NCBI GenBank assembly: GCA_028671895.1
Contig: CM053800.1
Coordinates: 24,883,886-24,947,885, forward strand
Source of the DNA: Oenanthe sinensis
Taxonomy: Eukaryota; Streptophyta; Magnoliopsida; Apiales; Apiaceae
Length of the DNA: 64,000 nt
Direction of reading: 5' to 3'
Shown: one piece after another, positions 34,435-46,336 of the stretch
Layout of the letters: every line of letters starts with the position of its first letter
Position numbering within the stretch: the first letter of the stretch is position 1
Translations under genes and position numbers: made by a program
Notes under the pieces: model-generated
What the model was told of the DNA's origin: nothing
Databases searched by the model: none
Seen by the model: the letters and a program-made list of their open reading frames with translations, nothing else

Positions 34435-35370
34435 TGAAATGCATATGACTAGGCCTATTGATAATAATTAGATGACAACTCAACTCAGTTAAGAAAGAGA
34501 AGTAAATAATAAATATTATAACAGTAATCATGACAAAGAAAGTCAACTGGACATGAAGAATCAGATTATCAGAAATATTTTATGAGGTTGCTACTCTATA
34601 CTAGAAGAACTTCATTAATATGTTCAGAAGATACAGAAGATTTCTAGTGGCTACTACACGAAGATTCTAGAAGAAAAACACAAAAGAGGAAATATAGTAA
34701 ACTAGAAGAAGAACAGAAGACCACAACTTAAAAGTTAAAAGGTGGAGAATATTTATTATAGTATGACACAAATGAACCAGACAGTACATTTGTATGTCAA
34801 CTAAATTAATAAATATTTATCATCAAGCTTAAGTGGTTTTATGACAGAAGAAATAGCGAAGATGAAAAGACTTTGAAGCTGACAACAAGGTTATACAAGT
34901 CAAGAAAGTATTTTAATTCTACAATCAAAAAGTAAATTAATTATTTAATTTATTTAATTGAATTATTTCAAGTTAAAATTAATTTAATTTATAAATTATT
35001 TAATTAGTTTAAGTAGAAATAATTTACTATAAAAGAAATGACTTTATAAGACTTTTAATAAGTCTATTTAGACTTTATTAAAATTCATACCAAACTATGC
35101 TTTTAAAAAGTCATACCGAAGCTCATACAAAGTTCATACCGAGAAATGGTGAAAAGTCATACCAAGCCAATGATTTGTTTAATTTAAAAAGTCATACATA
35201 GTTTGTAATTAAAAAGTCATACCGACTGATTTATTAAAAAGTCATACCGACTGATTAATTAAAAAGTCATACCGAATATAATTTTTGAAAAGTCATACCA
35301 ATTTTCTAAAAGTCATACTAAGCTATTTAAAAAGTCATACAATGTTAATGAAAGTCATATAGGCTTAAAT
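34435..35370 (+). repeat. SirA-nested 5' LTR, truncated
   Basis: Starts TGAAATGCATATGACTAGG and follows SirA LTR order up to GGCTTAAAT, where it joins pol sequence. The promoter-proximal end with the TATA box, U5 and everything to integrase is missing. It includes a 12-copy motif array at 35087-35363. Confidence 0.85.
35087..35363 (+). repeat. Motif array in SirA-nested 5' LTR (AAAGTCATACCGA type)
   Basis: About 12 copies of (A)AAAGTCATACCGA, mostly 20-30 bases apart, separated by AT-rich linkers such as CTGATTAATT. The same array type occurs at 44805-44995 (3' LTR of this element), about 45720-45970 (SirA-host LTR) and internally at 38167-38490. Confidence 0.85.
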
Positions 35371-37626
35371 CAAGGTTACCTATCTACTTTTGGGCCGAAG
35401 CGGTAAATATAACATGTTATACCCAAAATCGAACTCTAATATATAAAGATCATATAAAAACTCCTTATGAATTAATGGTTGTCAGAAACCAACACTCAAG
35501 TACTTTCATGTATTTGAAGCCAAGTGTTATGTGATGAAAGATGGAGATGAACATCATGGCAAGTTTGAGGCCAAGGCACATGAAACTATTTTTGTCGGTT
35601 ATTCAAGAAGAGCATATATGGTATACATAATTGATCAGCACCAAGAGAAAGAAAGTGTCAACGTTATGTTTGATGACGCTAAACTCCCAAGTATCCAAAC
35701 TGAAGATTCTTCTGAGTCATTAAAATTTGACAATTATCTAGACTCACATTCTGATGATGAAGAAGAACCTGAGGTTGCAACAGGAAATGATAATGACAAT
35801 AATGATGATAATTATCCAGGTAATAGTGGTGGAAACAATGGTAACATTAGAGATACTACTAATACCAGTGGTGGATCAACAAGTCATCCTGGAAGCAACT
35901 CAGGGGGAGATGATGGTCTACTGGTAGAACACAACAACACAATGAACATCAAGGTCAAACCTTCCTAGGGAAAAGATATGGAGCAGAGATCATTCTTTTG
36001 AATTGATCATAGGTAATCCAGATGTTGGAGTTAAGATCAGAAGTGCAACTTCAAATGAATGTCTATTTTCAGTTTTTCTATCTCAAGAAGAACCAAAAAA
36101 ATTGAAGATGAACTAATTGATCCATGTTGGGTTCTTGCCATGCAAGAAGAGCTCAATCAGTTTGAGAGACAAGAAGTATGGACACTAGTACCCAGGCCAA
36201 AAGATAGATCTGTGATTAACACCAAATGGGTATACATGAATAAATTAGACAGTGATGGCATTGTTACAAGGAACAAGGCCAGACTGGTGATAAAGGGTTA
36301 CTTTTAGGAAGAGGGAATTGATTATCCCGAGACCTACGCACCAGTTGCAAGACTTGAAGCCATCAGGATATTTCTAGCATTCACATCAACTCCAATTTTA
36401 AAGTTTATCAAATGGATGTGAAGAGTGCATTTCTGAATGAAGAGTTAGAAGAGTTAGTATATGTGGAACAGCCCCTGGCTTTGAAAATCCAGAGTTTGCT
36501 GATTTTGTATATTTTCTATTCAAAACTCTCTATGGACTCAAGCAAGCACCGAGGACATGGTATGACACTCTCTCTGAGTTTTTACTTGAAAATAATTTTA
36601 TAAGATGTGTCATAGATAAAAATCTCTTTTATAAATTGCATGATAAATATATGATATTTGTCCAAGTTTATGTTGACGATATTTATTTGGTTCTACTAAC
36701 GAAATCTTGTGCAAGAGATTTTCTAAGTTAATGCAGAATAGGTATAAAATTTGCATGATGGGTGAGATGTTGTTCTTTCTAAGATTTCAAGTGAAGCGGA
36801 AGGAAGATGAGATTTTTATTTGCCAATCAAAGTACGTAAGAGTTCTTCTGAGAAAATACAATCTAGAAGATTCTTCACCGGCAAAAATCTCAATGCCAAC
36901 AACCACAAATCTTGACAAAGATGAAACTGGTAAAAAGGTTGATATCACAAGCTATAGAGGTATGATAGGCTCATTATTATATTTGACTACAAGTAGACCT
37001 GGCATAATGTTAGCAACATGCTTATGTGCAAGGTTTCAATCTGATCCTAGGGAATCACATCTTATAGTTGTTAAACGAATATTTAGATATCTGAAGGATA
37101 CACCAAATCTTAGAATTTGGTACCCTGAAGATACATGTTTTGAAATAATAGGCAATACATATTCAGATTATACAGGATGGACAGAAAGAATACTTCTGGA
37201 AGCTGTCAGTTTCTAGGACGTCGGTTGATTTCCTGGTATAACAAGAAACAATACTCAGTATCTACCTCGATAGCCGAAGCAGAATACATTGTGGTAGGTA
37301 GCTGTTGTGCACAGGTCTTGTGGATAAGGAATCATCTAAATGACTATGAACTTGTGTTGAAAAAAATTCCAATTTTCTACAACAATACAAGTGCAATAGC
37401 CATCTCCAACAATCATGTACAACACTCTCGAACCAAGCACATTGACATAAGTTATCATTTCATCATAGAACATGTCATGAACGGAACTGTGGTGTTACCT
37501 TTTGTACCCACAGAAGATCAAATAGCCGACATCTTCACAAAACCACTTGATGAATCCACTTTCTCTAAGTTGGTTAGTGAATTAGGGATGTTAAATAATG
37601 GCTCATTTTTTGTTGCTATGAGTTAA
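35371..37626 (+). pseudogene. SirA-nested pol remnant (integrase end, RT, RNase H)
   Basis: Begins inside the integrase C-terminal region (YFWAEAVNITCYTQNRT, about 35383-35433), continues through the acidic linker with an Asn/Gly-rich tract (35780-35900), RT (WVYMNKLDSDGIVTRNKARL; QMDVKSAFL; YVDD at 36669-36680) and RNase H (AEAEYIVVGSCCAQ) to TAG... no further than the stop TAA at 37624-37626 after LGMLNNGSFF. Breaks: stops near 35965 and 36305, frameshifts near 36385, 36470, just after YVDD (about 36682) and near 37175. Closely parallel to SirB-full pol, hence the same SIRE/Maximus lineage. It cannot yield a working enzyme set. Confidence 0.88.
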
Positions 37627-38914
37627 TTTGAGTTCATAAATATTAAATATTTATATTTAAAGTATTAATGAAGTTCGAATCAACAAAATCCCAAGGTTTA
37701 TGAATATTTGGAGAAGTTATCTTGAGAATATTTTAATACTCTTAATAAGATAATTGTTTCACGTATAACATAAGTACATATTTTTGTTCATTATATTGCA
37801 TATTTATTTTAAGTATTTTATAAGCTTTAGTCAGTATATATTTGTATGTTTTTCTAAATTATTTTTGTACATTAATAATTATTATATTATTAATTATTTA
37901 TTTAATTTATATATTAAATTATTTCAAGCATGAATTAATTTAATTCCTAAATGAATTGGAACAGTTAATAATATAAATAATTATTATATGTCTTTAATAA
38001 TTTAGTTTTATATAAATTATTATCTTATTTTAAAATATTTTTACTTATTACCGTTTATTAGTATTATTAATTAATCTAGAATTCGAATAAAATTTTCATT
38101 ATATTATTTCAATTTTTTGAACAATTAATAATATATAAATATATAGTTGTTTATTATTTTATTTTATTTTATTGAAATTCAGCATGACTTTTTAATTTAA
38201 TTTTTAGTATGATATCTTGTTGAAATCAGTATGATATTCTCTATTTTCTAAAAACTCGGCATGACCTTTTAAAAAGTCATACCGAGTAATTTCCAAATAG
38301 AAAGTCATACCAATACCGCTCAATAAAAGTCGTACCGACTGATTTTTTATATATATAAATAAGTCACACCGACTGTTGTTAAACAAAAGTCATACCGACT
38401 ATTGTTAAACAAAAGTCATACCAACCATTTTTAAACAAAAAAAAGTCATACTGAGTAATTTCTTTTATTTTTTTTAAAGGTCATAACAGGTTATTCATAC
38501 ACATGCAACGATACAAATACATATCTTCGGACTTTTTCAAAACTTTTACAAAACCTATTGTTTTACAACTGCTGCAGTTGCTTGATTTGCCTTACAAGTG
38601 TTTACTCTTGCTAGTTTGTGTTAAATCGACCAAAAACAAGAAAGAACTCTGCCCGTTTTTTTTATTATCGAACTGATTTGGACTTAATCTTGGACTGTTG
38701 GTTACTTGATTACTGATTAGAGGTTGATTTGTGGAGTAATTTAGTGCTTCTGAGGTATAACTCAGATTGGGGATTAGTTGAGATTAGAGTTTTGATCTTA
38801 TTGAGTACTTTTCGAAATAACGGGTGATTACTTTTTTGAATTAGTGGTTAATTGGACTTAATTCGAAATAATTAGGTGTAATTGCAATTCTTAAAATTGT
38901 ATGAAAGTGTTAAA
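37627..38914 (+). other. SirA-nested spacer between pol and env-like ORF
   Basis: No ORF. 37627-38160 is very AT-rich. 38167-38490 contains a motif array like that of the SirA LTR. 38491-38914 is a less repetitive run-up to the env-like ATG at 38915. The layout mirrors the SirB-full spacer. Confidence 0.75.
38167..38490 (+). repeat. Internal SirA motif array with palindrome
   Basis: About eight copies of AAAGTCATACCGA with variants (GTCGTACCGA, GTCACACCGA, GTCATACTGA). At 38255-38286 two copies face each other, forming a 32-base imperfect palindrome (arms CTCGGCATGAC / GTCATACCGAG around TTTTAAAAA). The motif is the one in the SirA LTRs. Confidence 0.82.
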
Positions 38915-41900
38915 ATGGCTGAAAATTGTGAAATAGTAAAGACTAATTTTGTAGGTTTTTTTAATCTGGTGAATTGCTCAGTTGAGAGGTTTCGACCATA
39001 GATCATTTTTATGAATGAACATTCACTAGTTAGAACAACAATTATCCTGGACACCCTGCTACAAGTTGATGCACTTCGGGCTCTGTACACGAATATAAGG
39101 AACATAACAGTTGCAACGTGAGTACAATTTTCTTTCACAGTTGGACAAAATGAGTACATGGTGACTAAAGATGATGTGAATAGAATCTTAGGGTTCCCAA
39201 CTGAGAATCAGGAGGATATTCCAACTATTCCTAAAATAATTGAATTCTTCCAAGTAATGTTATATCAAGGGGATATTAATCTTGTAAAAATGACCAAAAC
39301 AAAGTTAATAAGCGAATGAGATTATTTCTTCGATACATGGGCCAAGGTGTTTGCCCCTACAACAAAGAGTAACTTCAACAACATCTCTTCACTTCTACAA
39401 AATATTGGGTATTCTGTGGCCCATAATAGGATGATAAATTTTGGGAATCTAGTGTTTACTGAAATCATAAGGAAGATGGGGACGCTAGAGAGAAGGGAAC
39501 AAAATGTCTCGTGTTATAATCCAAGATTTTTAATATTGTTTATGAATGATCTTCTTACAGATGAGGATAAAGCACTGTTCTAGAACAACTGAATATAAGT
39601 ATCTTCCATTTCTCAGAAACATCTATTCACAAGGCTCAGGAACAAGGAGAAATTCCAAGGAATACCTATAGTGATGACTCAATACATGGGTGAGATCCTG
39701 GATCAAATTACCAATCCTGCATAGGCTCAACCGCTTCAGCAAAAGCCAGAGAAAATTCAAGATCCAGTGCCAATGGAAGTTGAACATCCGGTGCAGCTAC
39801 TACTTGAAGCTGCTCAACTTGCAAAATAAGAAGCACAGGTACAATAGGTATGAAGTCACACCTTAGTTTCTAATTTCCTAACATTATATATATATATATA
39901 TGTGTGGTGCACTATGATTATGGTCTTACACTTCAGGACTTCGACTATGAACCTAAAAACACACAAGTTCAATCCCAAGTTGAGTTAGAGTTCCAAACCG
40001 TTTCTTCTTCTTCAACCTCTGTGAGTCTCATCAGAAAAAGGAAGAAACATGTTCGAAAAGTAAAGGGAAGAGGTCAAGTCAGTACATTGAGTGAACTCGC
40101 ATCTCTGTCTCTTCCTTCAAAAAGATCGAGAAATGAACCTGAGACAACTGCAGACCCATCCTTATCCTCTCACTGGGAAATGGACTTTGAAATGGCAATA
40201 CAATAGTCTCTTGATTCACTCGATCAACCGGGTGATTCTATTGAAATTCACCGTACAACCGCGACATCCTGTGAAGAGTCACGCACCTTGTTAGCACTCA
40301 CTCTAGTAGGACCTCCACTATTAGAAACACACTCAGATGATGGTACATCAACTTCTGAAGAACATGTTTTGGGAACAAACTTAAAAGATGCCACATTCAT
40401 AGTGGAACAAAAAATTTTCGATGCTGTAAAGTATCAAGTGCCGTTACAGGTATTGAGGGGTACCAAAGACTCTAACGAGTCATACATTACATTGTCTGAG
40501 ATGGTGAGCCCCCTGGATTTCTCACATCTAGTTCCTACCGAGGAAGTTCTCTTATCCACTAGTGGATTTGCGAGGCAACCACTCTATAGAGGGAGTTGGG
40601 ACTCCATTTATAGAGTAGCTACGTCAGTAGTAGAGCCACTTCAAGATAATCTTTTTATGGACATGCCTTCGCAGGCATCAGAAGAGCATTTCGACTCTTC
40701 AACAACTATAATATTATATACAAGTACAACATCAAGATTTAGACTGGAGAAAAACATGAGTGAAGTGAGGCAAACATCGAGCGATACACATGCACGTAGT
40801 GATAATGAAATAAACAAGAGTGCAAGAGAGGTGAGTGCACACACATAGAGTGAACTATTGTAAAAAATGGAAGCTCTCCAAAAGGAAATGCAGAATGTTC
40901 AAGCTGAGTTGGTAAAAGTAAAAGCACAAGCAGAAACAAGTTCTACATCTGCCTCTGTAACAGAACAGCTGACAATCATGCGAAAAGATGTGAATGATGT
41001 CAAGTCAAGTATTCTCCTCAAAACTCAAGATATTCAGAATGTTTAAAGTCTTATTGCAGAGGATATGAAGGAGATTACCAGCTTAAATGAAAGAATTGAT
41101 AATGCGGAGAAGAGCTTACTTAGAGAATAATTGAAAATGAAGAAATCTCTTCAAAACATTTCAACAAGCTAGACGAAGGGATGGTTCATTTAAATGAAGG
41201 AATGAAGCAGTTTTATTTGACCATGGAGAAAATTGTTAAATCAATTGAAGCTTCTAAATCAGTAGAGGATCCCTTAACCAAGAGGGAGAAAGAAAATGAG
41301 AAAGTAATTGTAGCTGAAGAAAAAGTGGCTACTGGAGATAAAGGCAATGCCAAATTGTATCCTGAAGACCACTTTGATTAAAATGTTCTAGAAGACCAAT
41401 ACTTTTCTGAAGATCAATTTAATGAAGATAGTGCTCAAGATGACACTTTAAATCCTGACTACTGCAGAGCTGAGGAAGAAATTTCCTTTGATGATGAATT
41501 TTTATTTCCTAAATAAAAAGAGTCTGATTCTGCCTATGAAAAGGCCATGAGGAAGGGTAAAGAAGACATCAAGGTAAACAATGATAAAACTGAGAATTAA
41601 AAGCTCTAGTCAAGGAGAAAGCTCAGTCTGAAAGTAAAGAAAGTATGGAAAAATAGAATCTTTGGGTTATTGCTGTAAGAGAAAAGAAAAGAGATGTGCC
41701 ACTGAAGATATGAGAAATGTGGGACACTGCCAGAAAGATCATGGACAGACTTCAGAAGGGTCTATTTGATGACAAGAAGTTTCAGTCATTGATCAAACGC
41801 ATGGAAAATTCTAATGATTGCATTGACAATTTCATGAAAGCACTGAAGGAAGAAGTAGACTATATCATTATAATTGTTGATGACATTCTTGAAGATTGAT

Positions 41901-42507
41901 AGATCTTGGTCTACACAAACAGAAATGGCACATACAGAATCTCTTTGGAATTCTTATGTCAAAGATCTTTATCTGTAATATGGACCTTGTTGAACAAAGT
42001 GAAAAGAATTTCAGAAGATAATGAACTTTTAAGAGAAAAACTCGGGGACTTTGCGAGAGTCGTCAGTCCTCAAATCATCCTTGATCCTCATGAAGTAAGA
42101 TTTTATAATAAGTTCTATCAAATCATGAAGTTGGATGAGGAGTCTTTAAAAGGCTATACAATCAGATACATGATTGAGGTTGAGAAGATGCTAAGATCCA
42201 AAGGATATAAAACTCAAGAAAAGTTAGATGCTGTTGCAAAGATTAGGAGTTATTGCTTATCAAAATCTATACCATCTTATGAGAGGAAAATGAAGAAGGT
42301 AGATTTTACTCAGCCATATGGTATGGAAGAAGACGAAATAGATCCTGTTGAGCATAAAATGATGTGGCAGTTAGTAAAGGCTAAACAAAGAAGGTTGTAT
42401 AGAGAATCCACTACAATAGGAACATCAGCTACTGAAGACGTACCAATGACACATATGCATAAAGGTTCAAAACTACAAGAAGGTTAAGTTGATACCTCTG
42501 AAGATTG
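38915..42507 (+). pseudogene. SirA-nested env-like ORF (third ORF)
   Basis: Homologue of 7044-9098/19406-20088 and more distantly of the SirB ORF. ATG 38915 (MAENCEIVKTNFVGFF) is followed by TAG at 38999. The N-terminal domain (VTKDDVNRILGFPTEN, about 39160-39210; MINFGNLVFTEIIRKMGT, about 39432-39485) parallels the SirB domain. A candidate intron is at 39848-39936. Then come a Ser/basic segment (39937-40206), a linker (40288-40848), a coiled-coil region (about 40867-41260, disrupted), an acidic tract (41390-41520) and the C-terminal helical domain (41717-42487). Numerous stops and frameshifts, so it is non-functional. No membrane segment is seen, and the role in the element is unknown. Confidence 0.82.
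39848..39936 (+). other. Candidate 89-nt intron in SirA-nested env-like ORF
   Basis: GTATGAAG ... CTTACACTTCAG, with a (TA)n run and the branch-like sequences CTAAT and CCTAAC. The exon before it ends CAATAG (CATCAG in the other copy) and the exon after starts GACTTCGAC. It aligns with 7259-7341 at both borders but differs in length by 6 nt. Joining the exons keeps phase 0. Confidence 0.55.
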
Positions 42508-42733
42508 AAGAATTAGATAGGTCAAGATAGAAATTTGTAATATATGTTCAGTCTAGAGGAACATCTATATTGTATTTATCTTTGAACCATGAATCTGGAA
42601 AATTGTTAAATATAAAACCAGAACTTTTGTTTATTATTTACAATTCTTACATGTCGCGTTACTTTCTTAATTGGTAGTTGAGTTATTCTCTAGAAATTTG
42701 TGTGCTAAATGTTTAACAACAAATAGGGGGATA
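42508..42733 (+). other. SirA-nested 3' untranslated region and polypurine tract
   Basis: Matches 20089-20310. It ends AAATAGGGGGATA before the LTR TG at 42734. Confidence 0.75.
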
Positions 42734-42930
42734 TGGAAAGGCACATGACTAGGATAATTCGTAATAATTAGACGATAACTCAACTCAGTTAAGAAAGAGA
42801 AGTAAATAATAAATATTATAACATGAATCAAGACGAAGAAAGACAACTAGACACGAAGAATCAGATTATCAGAAATATTTTTATGAGGTTTTTACTTTAC
42901 ACTGGAAGAAGTTCATTAATATGTTCAAGC
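42734..42930 (+). repeat. SirA-nested 3' LTR, part 1
   Basis: Starts TGGAAAGGCACATGACTAGG after the purine tract, runs 197 bases and is then split by Cop-solo. Its last five bases, CAAGC, are the left copy of that insertion's target duplication. Confidence 0.87.
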
Positions 42931-44475
42931 TGTTAGTAATTGTGCCCTAGAGACAATTACTTTTATATTTGAAGGAAAATATTTTATTATTAAGGATTAT
43001 GTTTTATTTATTATTATTTATTTACTGCATAATAAATTGAAAGCATAATAAATATCCTTGGAATTTTGATACGTATTATATATCTTTAAGTATGTGACTT
43101 AAAAATGAGATTATATGAATAGTATCTTATTCCAAAAATTCCCTAGTCGAGTATTATTATTCAAGGACAATAATAATACACAAAGACTTGTATGTTTGTT
43201 GACAGATGACCACGTCTCATTGGTCATAGGTATGGTGATACTAAAGTCAAGAACATAAGTGTGTGTCTCAATGCATGTCTCAATGCATGGCACCGGAATA
43301 ACCCGCTATGAGTTTCTACATGTTAATAAGTGTCATAAGTAATTCTCATTGTGATAATGGTGTAATGATCCTTAGACCTGAAATCATTATATTTCTATGC
43401 GAGAATTAATATACTTTGATTACATTAAAAGTTACCTTTGATCGGGTGATGATAAAAGTAGACATTGGGTATATTATGAATCATATGAGAAATATGAATG
43501 ATCTAGATGAGATTTAATCCTCCTAATTTTAGGAGTGATATTATTGGCCTCTTGTTTGAGTGAGACTATGAAATGCACGGCCGTGCTTAAATGTTGATTT
43601 GATTTTAATAGTCTACTCATCGATCAAGAAAATAAAGATTAAATTATGAAGAAGATGACATGAGACATGCCTTCAGTTTAATCTATAATATCAAGATTAA
43701 AGGGATTATATTACATGCAACATTATTCACGAGAGGCTTAATCAAATCACTGATTTTATTATTATTACTCGGGTAGCAAAAATGTATTACTAGATGCCAC
43801 TCATTCTTTACAATTTTAATTAGATATTAAAATTGTCGCCAACATAATAATAACCTACATGGTCACACACAAAGAATGCTTGAAGGAGAAATAATATAAA
43901 TTATGAATTTAAATTATATAAGTAATTTATTTTATTTATGATATTAATTAAGTATGACTTAATTAATTATATAAATAGAATAAATGAATTACTTAAACTA
44001 ATTCCAAAATTAGTAATTAATTAAATTAAGTGCGACTTAATTAAATAATTTAGAATTTTAGATTAGTATTAATTATAATTAGAAAACTTATTCATCTCTC
44101 TATATAATCTCTTTATGGGTTGATTTAATACGAAGACATATATTTTTCTAAAACCTTAGCCATTTTGATAAAAGAGGAAGATAGAGAGAGAGAGAGAGAG
44201 AGAAGCAGTTTTCGGGTGCTAGTACACATCAATCCTTCATGAAAAATGTTCGTGTGGATACCGTAGAGCGTAAATCACATGAGCGGGATACGTGGTGATT
44301 AAACAAGATTTGGACCTCCATTAATCTTCCATTATTGAACTATTAAAGCTTTTTAAGCTAATTGTTCTTAATCTCTGAATTAAATATCATGATTTGCATG
44401 GATCTTGTGTTTGGGTTTCGTTTTTGTATTTATTTTTGCGTTTATTCCGCTGCGTTTGTGACTCGAAACACAACA
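42931..44475 (+). repeat. Cop-solo: solo LTR of Angela-like copia (1545 bp)
   Basis: TGTTAGTAATTGTGCCC ... GAAACACAACA, homologous to the Cop1 3' LTR throughout and flanked by an exact 5-bp duplication CAAGC (42926-42930 and 44476-44480). No internal sequence remains, the usual result of LTR-LTR recombination. TATA at 44101-44108 (TATATAAT). A (AG)n run lies at about 44183-44203 in the R/U5 part; Cop1 has a shorter version. Confidence 0.93.
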
Positions 44476-44480
44476 CAAGC

Positions 44481-45395
44481 GTCAGTGAAAAATAAAGGAG
44501 TAGTATTTCATAACAATTCAGAAGATACATAAGATTTCTAGTGGCTACTACACGAAGATTCCAGAAGAAGAAAACAAAAGAGGAAATATAGTAAAGTAGA
44601 AGAAGGACATAAGACCACAGCTTAAAAGTTAAAAGGTGGAGAATATTTATTATAGTATGACACAAATGAACCAGACAGTACATTTGTGTGTAAACTAAAT
44701 TAATAAATATTCTTCATCAAGCTTAAGTGGTTTTATGACAGAAGAAATAGTAAAGACGAAAAGACTTCGAAGAAATATTCATCATACCTGGCCAATGATT
44801 TGTTTAATTTAAAAAGTCATACTGATTTTGTAATTAAAAAGTCATACCGACTTATTAAGTAAAAAGTCATACCGACTGATTAATTAAAAAGTCATACCAA
44901 ATATGATTTTAGAAAAGTCATATCGATTTTCTAAAACTCATACCGAGCTATTTAATAAGTCATACAAGTGTTAATGAAAGTCATACAAGCTTAAATAAAG
45001 TCTGAAAAATGTCCTGATCTAAAAAGTCATACATGGTTTAGAAATCCTCTATAAATATGAGGTGACCACTTCATTGTTTGTGTTAGTTAAAAACATTCAA
45101 ATTCAGAAATTTGTATGCATTGTAATATTCATAGATTTCTATGCAAGTTTGAAATATAATTGTTAAACCAGAACAATTCATGTCAAAATCGTTCTAAACA
45201 TTTAAACAGTTATATAAACTTTCATCTTATTAATTTTGTAATACTTTTTAAGTTAAAATTATATCTTCTACTTGAACAGTATTTTATTAAAATTAATATT
45301 TTTTGATTAATTAAAATAATATTTTTAAATTCGAAATTCTGCGATTAATTATAGATATTGTATTCAACCCCCTTCTACAATATCAGGGACCAACA
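44481..45395 (+). repeat. SirA-nested 3' LTR, part 2
   Basis: Continues the LTR to ATCAGGGACCAACA. TATA box TATAAATA at about 45050-45057. Relative to the 5' LTR about 240 bases are deleted near 44775, including part of the motif array. What remains of the array is at about 44805-44995. It is followed by TGTAT, the right target duplication. Confidence 0.87.
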
Positions 45396-45400
45396 TGTAT

Positions 45401-46336
45401 TATACAATGACACAAATGAACCAGACAGTACATTTGTGTGTCAACTAAATTAATAAAGATTTATCATCTAGGTTAAGTGGTTTTGTGACAGAAAACAAAG
45501 CAAAGATGGAAAGATTTCGGAGCTGACAACAAGGTTATACAAGTCAATATGGTATTTTAATTCTACTATAAAAATTTAATTAATTATTTAATTTATCTAA
45601 TTAAATTAATTTAAGTTGAATTTAATTTAATTTATAAATTAATTAATTAAATTAAGTAGAATTAAATTGTTACCTAAAAATATGACTTGGTATGACTTTT
45701 AATAAGTCTTGTAGAATTTATTTAAAAGTCATACCGAAATTTTGAAAAAAAAAATAACATACTAGTCTTAATCAAAAAGTCATACCGAATTATTCAAGAC
45801 AAAAGTCATACCGAAGCTTCAAGGAAAAGTCATACTGAGTTGTTGTTTTCAAAAGTCATACCGAGACATATTCAAAAGTCATACCGACTTTTAAAGGTCT
45901 TACTGAGTTTTACAAAAGTCATACAGGCTTAAATAATGTATGAAAAATGTCCTGTTCTAGAAAGTCATACAAGCTATAAAATTTCTCTATAAATATGAGG
46001 CAAGTACTTCATATTTTGTATTCGTTGAAAATATTAAAATTCAGTAATTTGTCTACATTGTAATATTCACATAATTTCTATGTTGATTTGAAATATAATT
46101 GTTAAATTAAACAATTAATATTGAAATCGTTCTAGAAGACTTTATCAGTTATATACACTTTCATCATATTAATTTTGTAATACTTTTCAAGTTAAAAATT
46201 ATATCTTCTATTTGAATAGTATTTCATTAAAATTAATATTTCGTGATTAATTAAAATAATATTTTAAAATTCTAAATTCTACGATTAAATATAGATATTA
46301 TATTCAACCCCCCTTCTATAATATCAGGGACCAACA
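45401..46336 (+). repeat. SirA-host 3' LTR, part 3
   Basis: Resumes SirA LTR order (TATACAATGACACAAATGAACC) after SirA-nested and ends ATCAGGGACCAACA. Motif array at about 45720-45970, TATA box TATAAATA at about 45989-45996, C-rich tract near 46308. This is the right end of SirA-host; the next bases CATTC are the likely target duplication, its partner lying left of the window. Confidence 0.87.

Larger units (their letters stand above)
34435..45395 (+). mobile_element. SirA-nested: deleted SIRE-like element with env-like ORF
   Basis: Truncated 5' LTR (34435 to about 35370) fused to the end of integrase, then RT/RNase H, spacer, env-like ORF, purine tract, and a 3' LTR split by Cop-solo (42734-42930 and 44481-45395). 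The target duplication is TTTAT on the left and TGTAT on the right (one mismatch). The intact target AATATTTATTATAG is visible in its own 5' LTR at about 34750. It is inserted in the LTR of SirA-host, a member of its own family. Leader, gag, protease and most of integrase are deleted. LTR copies differ by roughly 7-10 percent, so it is older than SirB-full and Cop2. Confidence 0.88.

Noticed and set aside
35087..35363. Centromeric or telomeric satellite
   Set aside because: The motif array is confined to SirA LTRs and spacer, is short and irregular, and the unit does not match telomere repeat or a 150-180 bp satellite.
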